Of a stretch of 64,000 nt of DNA, positions 52,465 through 61,770 are shown piece after piece. A program made the position numbers and the translations under genes. Position 1 is the stretch's first letter, and each line of letters opens with the position of its first letter. Location: the NCBI GenBank assembly GCA_002713145.1, contig PAVS01000014.1, positions 1 through 64,000 on the forward strand, written 5' to 3'. Origin of the DNA: Halobacteriovoraceae bacterium. GTDB lineage: Bacteria > Bdellovibrionota > Bacteriovoracia > Bacteriovoracales > Bacteriovoracaceae. The notes beneath the pieces are model-generated. The model had not been told where the DNA came from and ran no database searches. It worked only from the letters and a program-made list of their open reading frames with translations.

Positions 52465-53556
52465 ATGAAAAGGAACTTATTGGATTTAACGGGCGAAGAG
52501 CTGAAGACCGAGCTAACGGGTCTGGGCTTTTCAAGTTTTAATTCTAAACAAATTTTTGATTGGATATATAAAAAGCATCAGTTTGACTTAAACGAATGGA
52601 GCAATATATCTAAAAAGTTGAAAGCCTATTTAATAGAGAACTTTGAACTTGTGATTCCTAAAGTGATCTGGCAGGGGGAATCGAAGGACGGAACCAGAAA
52701 ATTTCTGCTTAAGCTAGAAGATGGACAGACGATTGAAAGTGTTCTGATCCCCGCAAGAGAGCGGCTCACTCAATGTATTTCCTCACAAGTTGGATGTGCC
52801 ATTGGCTGCACCTTTTGTCATACGGGAACTCAAGGTCTCAAAAGAAATCTTAAAGCTGGAGAGATCACAGGTCAGTACTTAGTTCTGACCAAATGGTTAC
52901 ATGAAAACGTGGACCCTTCAGAGAGAATTACTAATATTGTTTATATGGGTCAAGGAGAGCCACTTCATAATTATAATAATGTGAAAGCCGCCACTATTAA
53001 TTTTCTCGATGATTTGGCTTTTGGACTGGGGCAGAGAAGGATAACACTTTCTACTTCTGGGCTAGTTCCTAAAATAAAAATGCTGGGAGATTTTCCCCCG
53101 GTGAATATTGCTATCTCTCTCCATGCCGCAGATAACTCAACCCGAACTCAACTTATGCCAATCAATAAGGCCTATGATTTAGAAAGACTTTTTGAGGCGA
53201 TTAAAACTATTCCTCTTAAGGCCCATCGTCGTATCACTTACGAGTATTTACTGATTGAAGATCTTAATGATCAACCAGAAGATATCGATGCTTTATGTAA
53301 TCTCATCAATCGTAAAGAATCGAAAATTAATCTTATTCCTTTTAATGAATATCCGGGGTGTGATTATAAACGTCCGAGTCCCGATAAGATTTTGTGGTTC
53401 ATGCAAGAGCTCAATAAAAGAGGTTATACTTGTACTGTTCGTCAGACCAAAGGGGATGATATCCTAGCGGCTTGTGGGCAGCTCAAAACTCAGTATGAGA
53501 AGTTGAATTTATGGGATCAAGAAAAAGAGCCTCGTCAGGCAGACCAGACTCTTTAA
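52465..53556 (+). CDS. rlmN: 23S rRNA (adenine2503-C2)-methyltransferase / tRNA A37 methyltransferase
   Basis: 363 residues. The radical-SAM cluster is CAIGCTFC (Cys111, 115, 118). The two further catalytic cysteines of the family are Cys104 (LTQCISSQVG) and Cys337 (ILAACGQL). Other conserved blocks are MGQGEPLHNY and ISLHAADNSTRTQLMPINKAY. It methylates C2 of A2503 in 23S rRNA and A37 of some tRNAs. The start has no ribosome site (GTTCGGGCC precedes the ATG); see the -10 entry. Confidence 0.96.
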   Translation: MKRNLLDLTGEELKTELTGLGFSSFNSKQIFDWIYKKHQFDLNEWSNISKKLKAYLIENFELVIPKVIWQGESKDGTRKFLLKLEDGQTIESVLIPARERLTQCISSQVGCAIGCTFCHTGTQGLKRNLKAGEITGQYLVLTKWLHENVDPSERITNIVYMGQGEPLHNYNNVKAATINFLDDLAFGLGQRRITLSTSGLVPKIKMLGDFPPVNIAISLHAADNSTRTQLMPINKAYDLERLFEAIKTIPLKAHRRITYEYLLIEDLNDQPEDIDALCNLINRKESKINLIPFNEYPGCDYKRPSPDKILWFMQELNKRGYTCTVRQTKGDDILAACGQLKTQYEKLNLWDQEKEPRQADQTL

Positions 53557-53560
53557 TTTC

Positions 53561-54955
53561 TTATTTTTTTGTTTCTTTGACAATTCTCAGCAACATGTCG
53601 GCATCAAGATTTTCTACTTTCAAACCTTCTGGAGTTGTAATGTGAAAGACTTTCTCACCCCCGACAACTTGTTTTTCTTCAATAAAGACCGGAGGTAAGT
53701 CTTCGTTCACTTCCTGCTCTCCAGTTTCATGAAGTTCATTTTCTTCTTCAAACTCTTCTTCAAAATGGTGATTTTCTAAAACATCAAATTGTGGTTGATG
53801 CTGAGAGTGTATCTGTTCTGCTGTTTCTTCATGCTCTTCACTTTCCATAAAGTCTTCTATCTCTTCCTCACTCATATCAACCGTTTTTGGAAAATCACTT
53901 ATAATAGTATCCAGGTCATCTTCGTCTTGTTCATGTTGGGCATGTTGATTTAGACTTTGGACTGTTTGATTCGTTACTTCTTCAATATCTAATTCATTTT
54001 CATCTTCAATAAAAGGAAAGACTTGGTCTAGATAAAGATTGATCGATGAAGCCACGCTTTTTCCCGGGTCAGCGTATCTTGGTCTTAATCTCGTTTCATG
54101 TTCACCTTTAATGACTCTGAGCATGTCTCTGGCAAACCCAAAGCTGACTCCATCAACTGATTTGATAATATTCCTAGAGATCAAAGCATACAAAAGAATA
54201 TTACAACCAATCGCTATAGAGTAAATATTGAATAAAATAGCTTCTTGAGATTTTAAAAAATTATTGACCACTCGATTGGGCTCAAGTAGTTCAAGTCCCT
54301 TTGTCACTAACTCTAAATAAAGCTCATTGGTAAAGGTAAAAAAGATAATATTTGTAACGAGGCATAAAGCACTCACAATGAGAGCGTATTGAAGTAAGAA
54401 CACTTTATCGAGAGGAGGGTGATTGAGTTGGTCTAACTTTTTAGGTAATTTAAAACGGGGGCGCTTTCCATCTATTTCACAGATCTGCAGATACTTAAAA
54501 AATATTCTCGAGACTTGATTAACGAGTTTACTTTTATTTAAACCTGAAACATGAAAGTCATCATTGATATTCCCTTCATTGCAACGATTGGCAAAAAGTT
54601 CAATTTGGTCAAAAGAGCGAAGAGTGAGCCAGCTGACAAAAAGCCCAGAAAGAAAGACACTTATAATGACTCCAAAAAAGAAAGGGATATAATCAGATAC
54701 GCCCATAAAGATTGAGTCATAGAAAGCTTCTTTAAATAATTCACCGGAATTAAAACCATTGGCGACAAAAAAGTTAAAATTCATCTCCATAATGGTCCAA
54801 AGTGAATAAAAAATGATACAAAATGAAAAAAGTGGAATAAGTGTTAGCTTAGTGGCGGTCACAATAAAAAACTTAGAATCTTGTGATGCGAACAGGTTAT
54901 TATATTGACCCATTAAATCTTTTTTAAAGTTCTTCTTCGACTTTTTAAACTTCAT
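53561..54955 (-). CDS. Membrane protein with two TM-pair/HAMP-like units and acidic tail
   Basis: 464 residues. Four hydrophobic segments lie near 33-55, 85-108, 185-210 and 240-262. After each pair comes a HAMP-like linker: LRSFDQIELFANRCNEGNI and later RNIIKSVDGVSFGFARDM with a following E-x-R-L-R-P region. From about 310 on the chain is highly acidic with His/Glu/Gln-rich stretches (EEHEETAEQIHSQHQ) and no output domain such as kinase, cyclase or MCP signalling. It may be a sensor or scaffold that signals through partners. Preceded on the same strand by a small secreted-protein gene 35 bp upstream. Confidence 0.75.
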   Translation of the reverse strand: MKFKKSKKNFKKDLMGQYNNLFASQDSKFFIVTATKLTLIPLFSFCIIFYSLWTIMEMNFNFFVANGFNSGELFKEAFYDSIFMGVSDYIPFFFGVIISVFLSGLFVSWLTLRSFDQIELFANRCNEGNINDDFHVSGLNKSKLVNQVSRIFFKYLQICEIDGKRPRFKLPKKLDQLNHPPLDKVFLLQYALIVSALCLVTNIIFFTFTNELYLELVTKGLELLEPNRVVNNFLKSQEAILFNIYSIAIGCNILLYALISRNIIKSVDGVSFGFARDMLRVIKGEHETRLRPRYADPGKSVASSINLYLDQVFPFIEDENELDIEEVTNQTVQSLNQHAQHEQDEDDLDTIISDFPKTVDMSEEEIEDFMESEEHEETAEQIHSQHQPQFDVLENHHFEEEFEEENELHETGEQEVNEDLPPVFIEEKQVVGGEKVFHITTPEGLKVENLDADMLLRIVKETKK

Positions 54956-54990
54956 CTTTATAAACCTTAGTTAGTTGAAAGTGTCTTAGC

Positions 54991-55239
54991 TTAATATTTC
55001 CAATATCTAATATTCACATCAAGAGATTCATTCTCACTTGCCACATCTCGCTCACTTTCGCTTTCCTCAGTTTGTGAGTCTGCTTCAGGTTGCTCACTGG
55101 CCACCTCTCTTACTTCTTTTTCATCTTGATCAAGTTTAAATCCTAGATCATCTTCTAAAGTGGAGTCACTTACTTGCACTATACGAGCGCCTGCAGTGAA
55201 ACTAAAAAGTAAAATAAATGTCATCATCATTGTTTTCAT
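54991..55239 (-). CDS. Small secreted acidic protein
   Basis: 82 residues with signal peptide MKTMMMTFILLFSFTAGA. The mature 64 residues are strongly acidic (ESESERDVASENESLDV) and lack cysteine. They are probably disordered except for the NIRYWKY end. It lies 35 bp upstream of the HAMP-like membrane protein and may share its transcript. Function unknown. Confidence 0.65.
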   Translation of the reverse strand: MKTMMMTFILLFSFTAGARIVQVSDSTLEDDLGFKLDQDEKEVREVASEQPEADSQTEESESERDVASENESLDVNIRYWKY

Positions 55240-55402
55240 AAAAAACTCTCTGGTTGTATGAATTCTCTAAAATTTATCGGATTTTGAGCGGGATTCTTTA
55301 ATGATGGAACAAATTGAAAAGAAACTTTAGTTTTGTAAAACTCTTCTTGATAAGTACTTAATATTCTTATTATCCTGACTGGCTTGCTCGGGCTTAGTAA
55401 AC

Positions 55403-55431
55403 TTCTTATTTTGTAATTGATTGTTTATAAT
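55403..55431 (+). promoter_or_regulatory. Candidate promoter for the sppA-lapB-tol operon
   Basis: A perfect -10 TATAAT (55426-55431) with a 17-bp spacer to a weak -35 TTCTTA (55403-55408). Transcription would start about 33 nt before the sppA GTG. A perfect -10 with poor -35 is common in strong or regulated promoters. Confidence 0.45.
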
Positions 55432-55470
55432 CCTAAAGAATATAAGTTATTGAAAATTTAGGAGATATCT

Positions 55471-56376
55471 GTGTCAAATGAGCGCTCAAGAGGAATAGTA
55501 GGAATCTTTATTTTAGTTTTTACTCTTTTTATCATTTTTTTAATTTTTGCTTTTTATACAATTTCGAATCTAAAAGGAACCATTACGGTTGATTCAGCTC
55601 CTATTGGAGTTATTGAAGTCGATGGCGTTATTATGGATTCCAAGATCACGATTAAAAAACTCCTTAAAGCTGAAGAAGACAAGGGAATAAAAGCTATCAT
55701 TATGCGTATCAATTCCCCGGGAGGAGCTGTCGGTCCTACTCAAGAAATATATGAGGAAATTAGAAGGATAGATGAGAAAAAACCTGTTTACGCCAGCTTT
55801 GGAACGGTGGCGGCCAGTGGGGGCTATTATATTGGAGCTGCTTGCAGAAAAATCTACTCTAATGCTGGAGCTTTAACGGGTTCTATTGGTGTCATTATGA
55901 ATTTTATGAACTTAGAGAAAGTTTATGAATGGGCCAAAGTTAAACCAGAGATTATTAAAGCGGGTAAATATAAAGATATTGGTTCTAGTTCAAGAGGAAT
56001 GACAAACGAGGAACGTCTTTTAATGCAAGAGATGATTGCTAAGGTTCATGATCAATTTATAAATGATATTTATAAAGTGCGTTCAGAAAAAATAGAAGGT
56101 GGGAAAGAAGCTCTTAGAAGTTATGCCCAAGGTCAGATCTTTTCTGGAGAAGGAGCTCGTGAGCGTGGACTGGTAGATGAAATTGCTGGTCTTTGGCAAG
56201 CAGGACGAATGATTCATGATGAGCTCAAACTAGAAAGTGAGTTTGATCTAAAGTTTATCAAAGTGAAAAAAGAGAATCCAAGCCTTTTTGAAATGATTAA
56301 TGATATGGAAGAGAAGGTTAAAACGTTAACCTCTGGAGTGACTCTTTACCCAGTTCCTCTTTTCTTGCATCAATAG
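55471..56376 (+). CDS. sppA: Signal peptide peptidase SppA (short 36K type)
   Basis: 301 residues from a GTG start with AGGAGATATCT upstream. One N-terminal membrane segment (9-31) is followed by the S49 domain: IGVIEVDGVI, MRINSPGGAVGPTQ, nucleophile Ser116 in VAASGGYYIGAA and the general-base Lys in AGKYKDIGSSSR (166/168). The single-domain form digests cleaved signal peptides in the inner membrane. First gene of the nine-gene operon, 6 bp from lapB. Confidence 0.94.
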   Translation: MSNERSRGIVGIFILVFTLFIIFLIFAFYTISNLKGTITVDSAPIGVIEVDGVIMDSKITIKKLLKAEEDKGIKAIIMRINSPGGAVGPTQEIYEEIRRIDEKKPVYASFGTVAASGGYYIGAACRKIYSNAGALTGSIGVIMNFMNLEKVYEWAKVKPEIIKAGKYKDIGSSSRGMTNEERLLMQEMIAKVHDQFINDIYKVRSEKIEGGKEALRSYAQGQIFSGEGARERGLVDEIAGLWQAGRMIHDELKLESEFDLKFIKVKKENPSLFEMINDMEEKVKTLTSGVTLYPVPLFLHQ

Positions 56377-56382
56377 GTAATT

Positions 56383-57612
56383 GTGGAAGCATTAACTCTA
56401 CTGACATTTGTAAAAGAACATCTCTTAGCTGTTTTAGCTATTATTATTACCCTCGTGTTTATTTATCACTATATTATTGAAAAAGAACATGGGGTGAAAT
56501 TATCTAAGAAGTATCGAGACAGTATTTATGAAACTCAATCCAAGATTTTTCTAAATGCGACCCAGTACCTCATTTCTGGTCATAAAGATTTGGCCATCAA
56601 AGAATTTCTTAATGCAGTTGACCTTAACCGAGAAACTCTTGATACCTATTTTGCCTTGGGTGGGCTGTTTCGCAGCAATGGGGAAATCGATAAAGCTATT
56701 AGTATTCATCGCTCTTTAATCGCCAGAGAAAATATAAATGAATCTGCTAGGCTTCGAGCCCTCAAGGAACTGGCACGAGACTTTGATAAAGGCGGATTTA
56801 TCGATAAGGCCATTGAGACTTATAAAGATGTCTTAAAAATTAATCGTGATCAAGATGAAGTGATTAGTTCATTATGTCGTATTTATGAAGATATAGAAGA
56901 TTGGGATCAGGCTTATAATTATAGAATTATGCTCTCAAAAGTGGGGCACGAAAATCAATCTGAGACCATTTCACATATTCTTGTCGAGAAGGCCAAAGAG
57001 CATTTTGTAAGAGGGGATTACAAATCTGCAGCAGAAGATCTAGATGATGCCTTTCGTTTTGCACCGAGTGTGTCTGCGAAAATTCTCAAGCTTAAAATTT
57101 ATTTGATGCAATCTAAACTTGAAGATGCCAAAGCTCTTCTGATTGAGCTATTAAAAGAGCATCCCATGTATTCATCATTTATTTTTATTTCATTGGATGA
57201 ATTTAACCATCAAGGAGATAAAGAGCATTATTTTGAAAAACTGAAATTACTCAAAAGCTTTTTTCTGGAAATAGAAGACGCTCAGTTAGATAAATCTCCT
57301 TCTGTTATTCTTTCTCAAATCAGACTTTTAAAAGACTCAGGTAAGATCGATAAAGCCTTTGAAAAACTCAATCAATGGATTGAAACCAACGATAAAAAAA
57401 GTGATGTTCTTGATATAGAATATATTAAACTGCTTATTGATATCGGAAAGCAAAATGAAGCTCTTCAACAAACAAAACATCTGCTAGGAAATTTACATAG
57501 CACACTCACGAGGCATTATTGCTCTCAATGTGGGTATAACTCAGATGAAATCTTTTGGCGCTGCCCTCAATGTCACAAATGGGAAACGATTCAATTTAGG
57601 TGGAAAGTATGA
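56383..57612 (+). CDS. lapB: LapB (YciM): TPR protein with rubredoxin-like C-terminus
   Basis: 409 residues, GTG start. The N-terminal membrane segment spans about 13-29, followed by several TPR repeats (for example LAIKEFLNAVDLNRETLDTY and AIETYKDVLKINRDQDEVIS). The end has the zinc-ribbon CSQCGYNSDEIFWRCPQCHK (CxxC-x10-CxxC), the LapB hallmark. In enterobacteria it adjusts LPS synthesis by bringing LpxC to FtsH, and HflKC (FtsH modulators) are also in this window. Overlaps the next gene by 4 bp. Confidence 0.92.
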   Translation: MEALTLLTFVKEHLLAVLAIIITLVFIYHYIIEKEHGVKLSKKYRDSIYETQSKIFLNATQYLISGHKDLAIKEFLNAVDLNRETLDTYFALGGLFRSNGEIDKAISIHRSLIARENINESARLRALKELARDFDKGGFIDKAIETYKDVLKINRDQDEVISSLCRIYEDIEDWDQAYNYRIMLSKVGHENQSETISHILVEKAKEHFVRGDYKSAAEDLDDAFRFAPSVSAKILKLKIYLMQSKLEDAKALLIELLKEHPMYSSFIFISLDEFNHQGDKEHYFEKLKLLKSFFLEIEDAQLDKSPSVILSQIRLLKDSGKIDKAFEKLNQWIETNDKKSDVLDIEYIKLLIDIGKQNEALQQTKHLLGNLHSTLTRHYCSQCGYNSDEIFWRCPQCHKWETIQFRWKV

Positions 57613-57989
57613 TGAAAACATCTCTTGTGGCCCTCCTTTTTTTGGTTGGATTTCAGGCAGAGGCTGAGGTTGGTCGAAAATATTTCACAGAGTTTCTAGG
57701 GCATGTTCATAAAAATATGTCTAAAGACTCGGCCTCAAAAACCATCGTTCAGTGTTCCCATTCAGTAAAAATTTTAAAAGTCATGGAAGGAGCACCGGAT
57801 TGGACCTATGTTCAAGTGGGGGAGGATAAAGGTTATATTCAATCCGCTTATCTTTCCGAGTCCAAGCCAGAATGTTTACAGGGAAAATATCCAGAGTTTT
57901 ATAAAAATCTCAACCTCGATATAACTGAAATGTATTATTGGGGGAAGCTTTATGACCAGTACTTTAGAGGGAAATCTAAGATTAAATGA
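57609..57989 (+). CDS. Secreted SH3-like domain protein
   Basis: 126 residues from ATG 57609, overlapping the lapB stop by ATGA, with AGGTGG upstream. Signal peptide MMKTSLVALLFLVGFQAEA. The mature domain holds a bacterial SH3-like pattern (VQCSHSVKILKVMEGAPDWTYVQVGEDKGYI, in part) that often binds peptidoglycan. Two cysteines (VQCS, PECL) could form a disulfide. Unknown member of the sppA-tol operon, coupled to the next gene by a 4-bp overlap. Confidence 0.78.
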   Translation: MMKTSLVALLFLVGFQAEAEVGRKYFTEFLGHVHKNMSKDSASKTIVQCSHSVKILKVMEGAPDWTYVQVGEDKGYIQSAYLSESKPECLQGKYPEFYKNLNLDITEMYYWGKLYDQYFRGKSKIK

Positions 57990-58846
57990 AATATTTGCTA
58001 CTCACACTATTTTTCGTCTGTAACGTTTTCGGGCAAGAAACCTTCGAAGAAGAGCAAGAAAAACTACTCGACTATTCGAGTATTAAAAATGTTCTCAAAT
58101 CTGATGGACTAGAAGAGTCAAAACAAAAAAGACAAAATCTAGTTAAAGAGATCAAAAAAGCTAGAAAAGAGATCAAGGAAGAAAAGTTCTCTTATCCTAG
58201 TGGCGGAGATTTCTGGATGCTGATGAGCGAGTTTTGGTTGGTAAAAAATGCACAGCTTCTTAGTTGGGACTTTCCCAAGCCTGATTATGGCATTGAGGTG
58301 GCGTTTAAAAATCTTCTCGAGAATCTAGGCTATTATAATAAGTCATTCAAAGTGCTAGTGATTAATTCACCAACTATTGTTCATTTTGGTCTTCCGAGTA
58401 AAAAAGATGAATATATCTTTATTTTGAGTCTTCCATTTATGAGAAGTCTTGATCTCACTAAGGTGGATTTATCTCTTGTGTTGTTAGAAGATTTTTTAAG
58501 GCTTGAGCAACAATTTTTTATAAATAACTTAGATGAAGATTTGAGTTTCTTAGGAAAAAGTTTTTCCACCACTTCTTTTGATAAGAAAGCTATTGCGAAG
58601 ATTCAAAAAAAATACACTGAGATCATTACAAAAACAGGCTTTAATTTTCAACAACAATTTGAAGTGACTAAGAAAATGGACTCACTCCTAAAATCTAACC
58701 CTTCCTTATGGGGAGCTTATTACAGAATGATAAATAAGATCGATAAGTTTGTGAAAACAGATTTGTTGTATCAAGATTACGTGAAGATTTATCCTTCACC
58801 AGAACTTCAATTAAAATGGTTGGCACCAAAGAAAAAACAATTATGA
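57986..58846 (+). CDS. Secreted protein of unknown function in the tol operon
   Basis: 286 residues with a signal peptide MKYLLLTLFFVCNVFG. The mature protein is mainly helical with a KQKRQNLVKEIKKARKEIKE segment and several Leu/Phe-rich stretches; no cysteine cluster or catalytic motif. Not recognised. Both ends overlap neighbouring genes by 4 bp (ATGA), so it is made with the SH3-like and membrane proteins. Confidence 0.78.
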   Translation: MKYLLLTLFFVCNVFGQETFEEEQEKLLDYSSIKNVLKSDGLEESKQKRQNLVKEIKKARKEIKEEKFSYPSGGDFWMLMSEFWLVKNAQLLSWDFPKPDYGIEVAFKNLLENLGYYNKSFKVLVINSPTIVHFGLPSKKDEYIFILSLPFMRSLDLTKVDLSLVLLEDFLRLEQQFFINNLDEDLSFLGKSFSTTSFDKKAIAKIQKKYTEIITKTGFNFQQQFEVTKKMDSLLKSNPSLWGAYYRMINKIDKFVKTDLLYQDYVKIYPSPELQLKWLAPKKKQL

Positions 58847-59859
58847 GCTTAAATAAGATTATGCATATTGCGGATAAATCCCAATCAAAAATTTTATTTT
58901 ATTTTCTTTTGTACTCCTTTGGATATATCTTCGCCCACCTTATTTTGACTTCGATTTTTTCTTTTTTTCACTTTTTACTCAGTCATGATCTGGGAACAAT
59001 CAATAATTGGCTTTCTCTGAATGGTTGGGAGGTGTTAGGTTTTGCCAAAATTCTTTCTGCGATAGTCACTATAAAGATAGTCAGCTTTAATAAATATAAC
59101 GTCACACCTCTATGGGATGGCTTTAAACAATTAAAATCGTGGCCTTCTCGAAAAATAATAATAGTTTCTTTTTTTATTTTAAGTGTTTTTTATGCCCTCA
59201 TTCATCAATTTGGTGGGGGAGTGCAAGATAGTATTTACATGGACAACTTGGCCATGTCATCTATTCTGGGATCCATTCTTTTTTTTGGAGTTGATATTTT
59301 AATCTTAGGATTTTTGATGAACTTCTTTCAAAGTCAGCTTCCCCAGCGCTTTGAGTTGGCTTTTCATTTGATGATACTCACTCTGATCGTGACGGTCCTC
59401 GATTTTGTTTTGCTTTATCTCGCAAAGCTTAATATCTCAGTTATCGATCAATTTATGCCATGGATAAAACTATCCACCTATACCACAAGTTTTTTCTTAT
59501 TTTTTATGGTGTTAAAAATTCTTAAAAGTGAGATCTATTTATCGGAGCTCATTCATTCTGTTTTGTTTTTAAGCATTTTTGTTCTTTGCTCAAAAGTTGT
59601 TCTACCTTATCTCGACAAGTATATATTATTTTTAGTCGTCCATTTTATATTTCTCTATTTTTTATTATTGCAGAGAAATATGATGGATATTCTCGTTTAT
59701 CTTGTCATCATTGTGTCAATTCTAAGTAGTTTTTTCGGAATAGATCTGGTCTGGGATAACAATTATTCTATGTTTGCCTATAATAAGAATATTCCTGCAC
59801 TTGGGGTTATAGGAATTTGGATTATTGCCCTCACTTATTATCGGAAATCGAAGTTTTAA
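58843..59859 (+). CDS. Polytopic membrane protein of unknown function in the tol operon
   Basis: 338 residues from ATG 58843, overlapping the previous stop by ATGA; an in-frame ATG 27 bp earlier lies inside the preceding gene and is less likely. About eight hydrophobic segments, Phe/Ile/Leu-rich, with a first cytosolic stretch of roughly 20 residues (MHIADKSQSK). The pattern is reminiscent of Yip1-type or permease-like proteins, but I do not recognise it. Located 12 bp before tolQ. Confidence 0.78.
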   Translation: MSLNKIMHIADKSQSKILFYFLLYSFGYIFAHLILTSIFSFFHFLLSHDLGTINNWLSLNGWEVLGFAKILSAIVTIKIVSFNKYNVTPLWDGFKQLKSWPSRKIIIVSFFILSVFYALIHQFGGGVQDSIYMDNLAMSSILGSILFFGVDILILGFLMNFFQSQLPQRFELAFHLMILTLIVTVLDFVLLYLAKLNISVIDQFMPWIKLSTYTTSFFLFFMVLKILKSEIYLSELIHSVLFLSIFVLCSKVVLPYLDKYILFLVVHFIFLYFLLLQRNMMDILVYLVIIVSILSSFFGIDLVWDNNYSMFAYNKNIPALGVIGIWIIALTYYRKSKF

Positions 59860-59871
59860 AGGAGCTTATAT

Positions 59872-60582
59872 ATGGAAGTTAAACATTTAGACTTATTACA
59901 AATTTTGATGGAGTCTGGTATTGTCGTCAAGCTGGTTCTCCTTATATTAATAGGTTGTTCAGTTCTCTCGTGGGCGATCATCTTTCAAAAGAAGAAAAAA
60001 TTTCAGCTCACAGAACAAGAAGATGAAAAATTTTATGGCTTTTTTAAGAATTCAAATAATATTGTCGAAATTAAAAATACGGCCAACGAATTTAGCGCTT
60101 CCCCTCTCTCTCAGATGTATCACTGCGGTTATGACGAACTGACTAAAATCAAAGAGAAATTAGGAGAGTCAGGACAAAACGAAAAATTTCGTCATTATAT
60201 CAATAACCACGGCATCACTGCACTAGAGCGATCCTTAAAGCAGGGGGCTAATGTTTCAAGAGTTAGACTGAGTGATAGGCTGGCTTTGTTAGCGACTATT
60301 GGTTCAGTCACTCCCTTTATAGGGTTATTTGGAACTGTCTGGGGAATTATTGATTCCTTTGCTGGTCTGGCCAGTGGGGGAGGTTCTATTGAAGCCGTCG
60401 CTCCAGGTATTGCCGAGGCATTGGTCGCCACAGCAGTTGGACTTGCAGCAGCTATTCCAGCTGTGTGGGGTTATAACACCTATAATACTAAACTTGCCCT
60501 CATGACGACTCGAATGGAAAATTTTGGCCAAGAGTTTTTAAATCTTATTGAACGAAATGTGTTGGGACAAAAGGAAGAATAA
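59872..60582 (+). CDS. tolQ: TolQ: MotA/TolQ/ExbB proton-channel protein
   Basis: 236 residues with three membrane segments (about 17-36, 139-160 and 172-194). The conserved motif is in LATIGSVTPFIGLFGTVWGI and EAVAPGIAEALVATAVGLAA. It forms with TolR the proton-driven motor that energises TolA for outer-membrane constriction. AAAGGAGC precedes the ATG. It overlaps tolR by one base. Confidence 0.96.
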   Translation: MEVKHLDLLQILMESGIVVKLVLLILIGCSVLSWAIIFQKKKKFQLTEQEDEKFYGFFKNSNNIVEIKNTANEFSASPLSQMYHCGYDELTKIKEKLGESGQNEKFRHYINNHGITALERSLKQGANVSRVRLSDRLALLATIGSVTPFIGLFGTVWGIIDSFAGLASGGGSIEAVAPGIAEALVATAVGLAAAIPAVWGYNTYNTKLALMTTRMENFGQEFLNLIERNVLGQKEE

Positions 60583-60992
60583 TGGCATTTAATTTAGGCG
60601 ATGATAAAGGACCTATATCTGATATCAATGTCACTCCCTTAGTTGATGTTATGCTGGTGTTGCTGGTGATCTTTATGGTTTCAGCTCCGTTGATGTTTAG
60701 TGGAATCAAACTTGACCTCCCCAAGACTAAGAAAGTAGACAATCTGAAGTTAACCAAGAAGCAAGTGATTTTATCTGTAACAGAGACTGGTGAGCTTGTG
60801 ATAGATAACCAAAAATTCTTACCAGAAGAAGTGATTGGACAAGTTATGGCAAGATTTCAAGAGCACCAAACCCAAGTGCTTTATTTGAGAGCCGACTACA
60901 AACTTGATTATGGTGTGGTGGCCAAGCTGATCTCAAATCTTAAAAAGGGTGGAGTGGCCCAAATTGCATTGGTGACGGAGATAGAGAAATAA
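60582..60992 (+). CDS. tolR: TolR: ExbD/TolR biopolymer transport protein
   Basis: 136 residues. The N-terminus (ISDINVTPLVDVMLVLLVIFM) contains the functional Asp of the membrane helix (VDVML), followed by a periplasmic domain ending GGVAQIALVTE. It is normal in length and partners TolQ in the proton channel. Overlaps tolQ by 1 bp and abuts tolA with no gap. Confidence 0.95.
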   Translation: MAFNLGDDKGPISDINVTPLVDVMLVLLVIFMVSAPLMFSGIKLDLPKTKKVDNLKLTKKQVILSVTETGELVIDNQKFLPEEVIGQVMARFQEHQTQVLYLRADYKLDYGVVAKLISNLKKGGVAQIALVTEIEK

Positions 60993-61754
60993 ATGTTTGT
61001 AAGCACTCATAAAGAAGATTTTAGTAAATACTACAGCTGGGCAGTGATCTTTCACTGTTTCATTGTTTTGCTGATCTTTGCGCTTACTGAATTCCTCGAC
61101 CTCTCTCGAACTCCTCTTAAAATAAAAGATGTGCAAGAGATAAAAGCTTCGGTAAGAGTCGATGTCGTAGCGATGCCTAAATTAACCCTCAAAGAACTTG
61201 AAAAAGTCGAATTAAGTAAACCTGCTGAACCAGAGCCAGCCGTTCCGGAGAAAACACAACCCACGAATGAAACGAGCAAAGTGGAGTATAAAAAAGTAAA
61301 AAAGAAAGTGGATATGAAAAACCTTCTTTCTCAATACAGCCAAAAGAAAGTCGAAACGAAAAAAGTTGTTCAAAAGAAAAAATTAAACACAGATCTTAAA
61401 AATATTATTTTGGAAGGAAATAAGATTAGCCAAGGAAGCAGCACCGTTGGTGAAAAGTCTGATAATAAGAATGAAGTCTTCATTAATTATATTCAATCTT
61501 TTCCCGATATTGTGAGACCTTATTGGAAACTTCCTAGTTATTTATTAGAACAAGACCTACGCTGTAGACTAAGACTCTATATTTCAAGCGTCGGTAAAAT
61601 TATAAAAATTGAAATCTTTGAATCCAGTGGAGAATTAGAGTATGACAATAAAGCGATTGAAGCTGTAAGAAAGTCATCTCCGTTTCCAAAACCACCTGCA
61701 GAAGTAAAGCAAAGAGTTTTACAAGGTGATGTCATTCTTGGATTTCCTCTTTAA
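60993..61754 (+). CDS. tolA: TolA/TonB-like energy-transducing protein
   Basis: 253 residues. One membrane segment at about 16-33 (WAVIFHCFIVLLIFALT), a Pro/Glu/Lys-rich periplasmic spacer (EPEPAVPEKTQPTNE) and a C-terminal TonB_C-type domain (about 165-253: YIQSFPDIVRPYWKLPSYL ... LRLYISSVGKIIKIEIFESSG). The spacer is much shorter than the long alanine-rich one of enterobacterial TolA. Position between tolR and tolB supports TolA rather than TonB. Confidence 0.88.
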   Translation: MFVSTHKEDFSKYYSWAVIFHCFIVLLIFALTEFLDLSRTPLKIKDVQEIKASVRVDVVAMPKLTLKELEKVELSKPAEPEPAVPEKTQPTNETSKVEYKKVKKKVDMKNLLSQYSQKKVETKKVVQKKKLNTDLKNIILEGNKISQGSSTVGEKSDNKNEVFINYIQSFPDIVRPYWKLPSYLLEQDLRCRLRLYISSVGKIIKIEIFESSGELEYDNKAIEAVRKSSPFPKPPAEVKQRVLQGDVILGFPL

Positions 61755-61770
61755 GTAAAGGAGAAAACTT

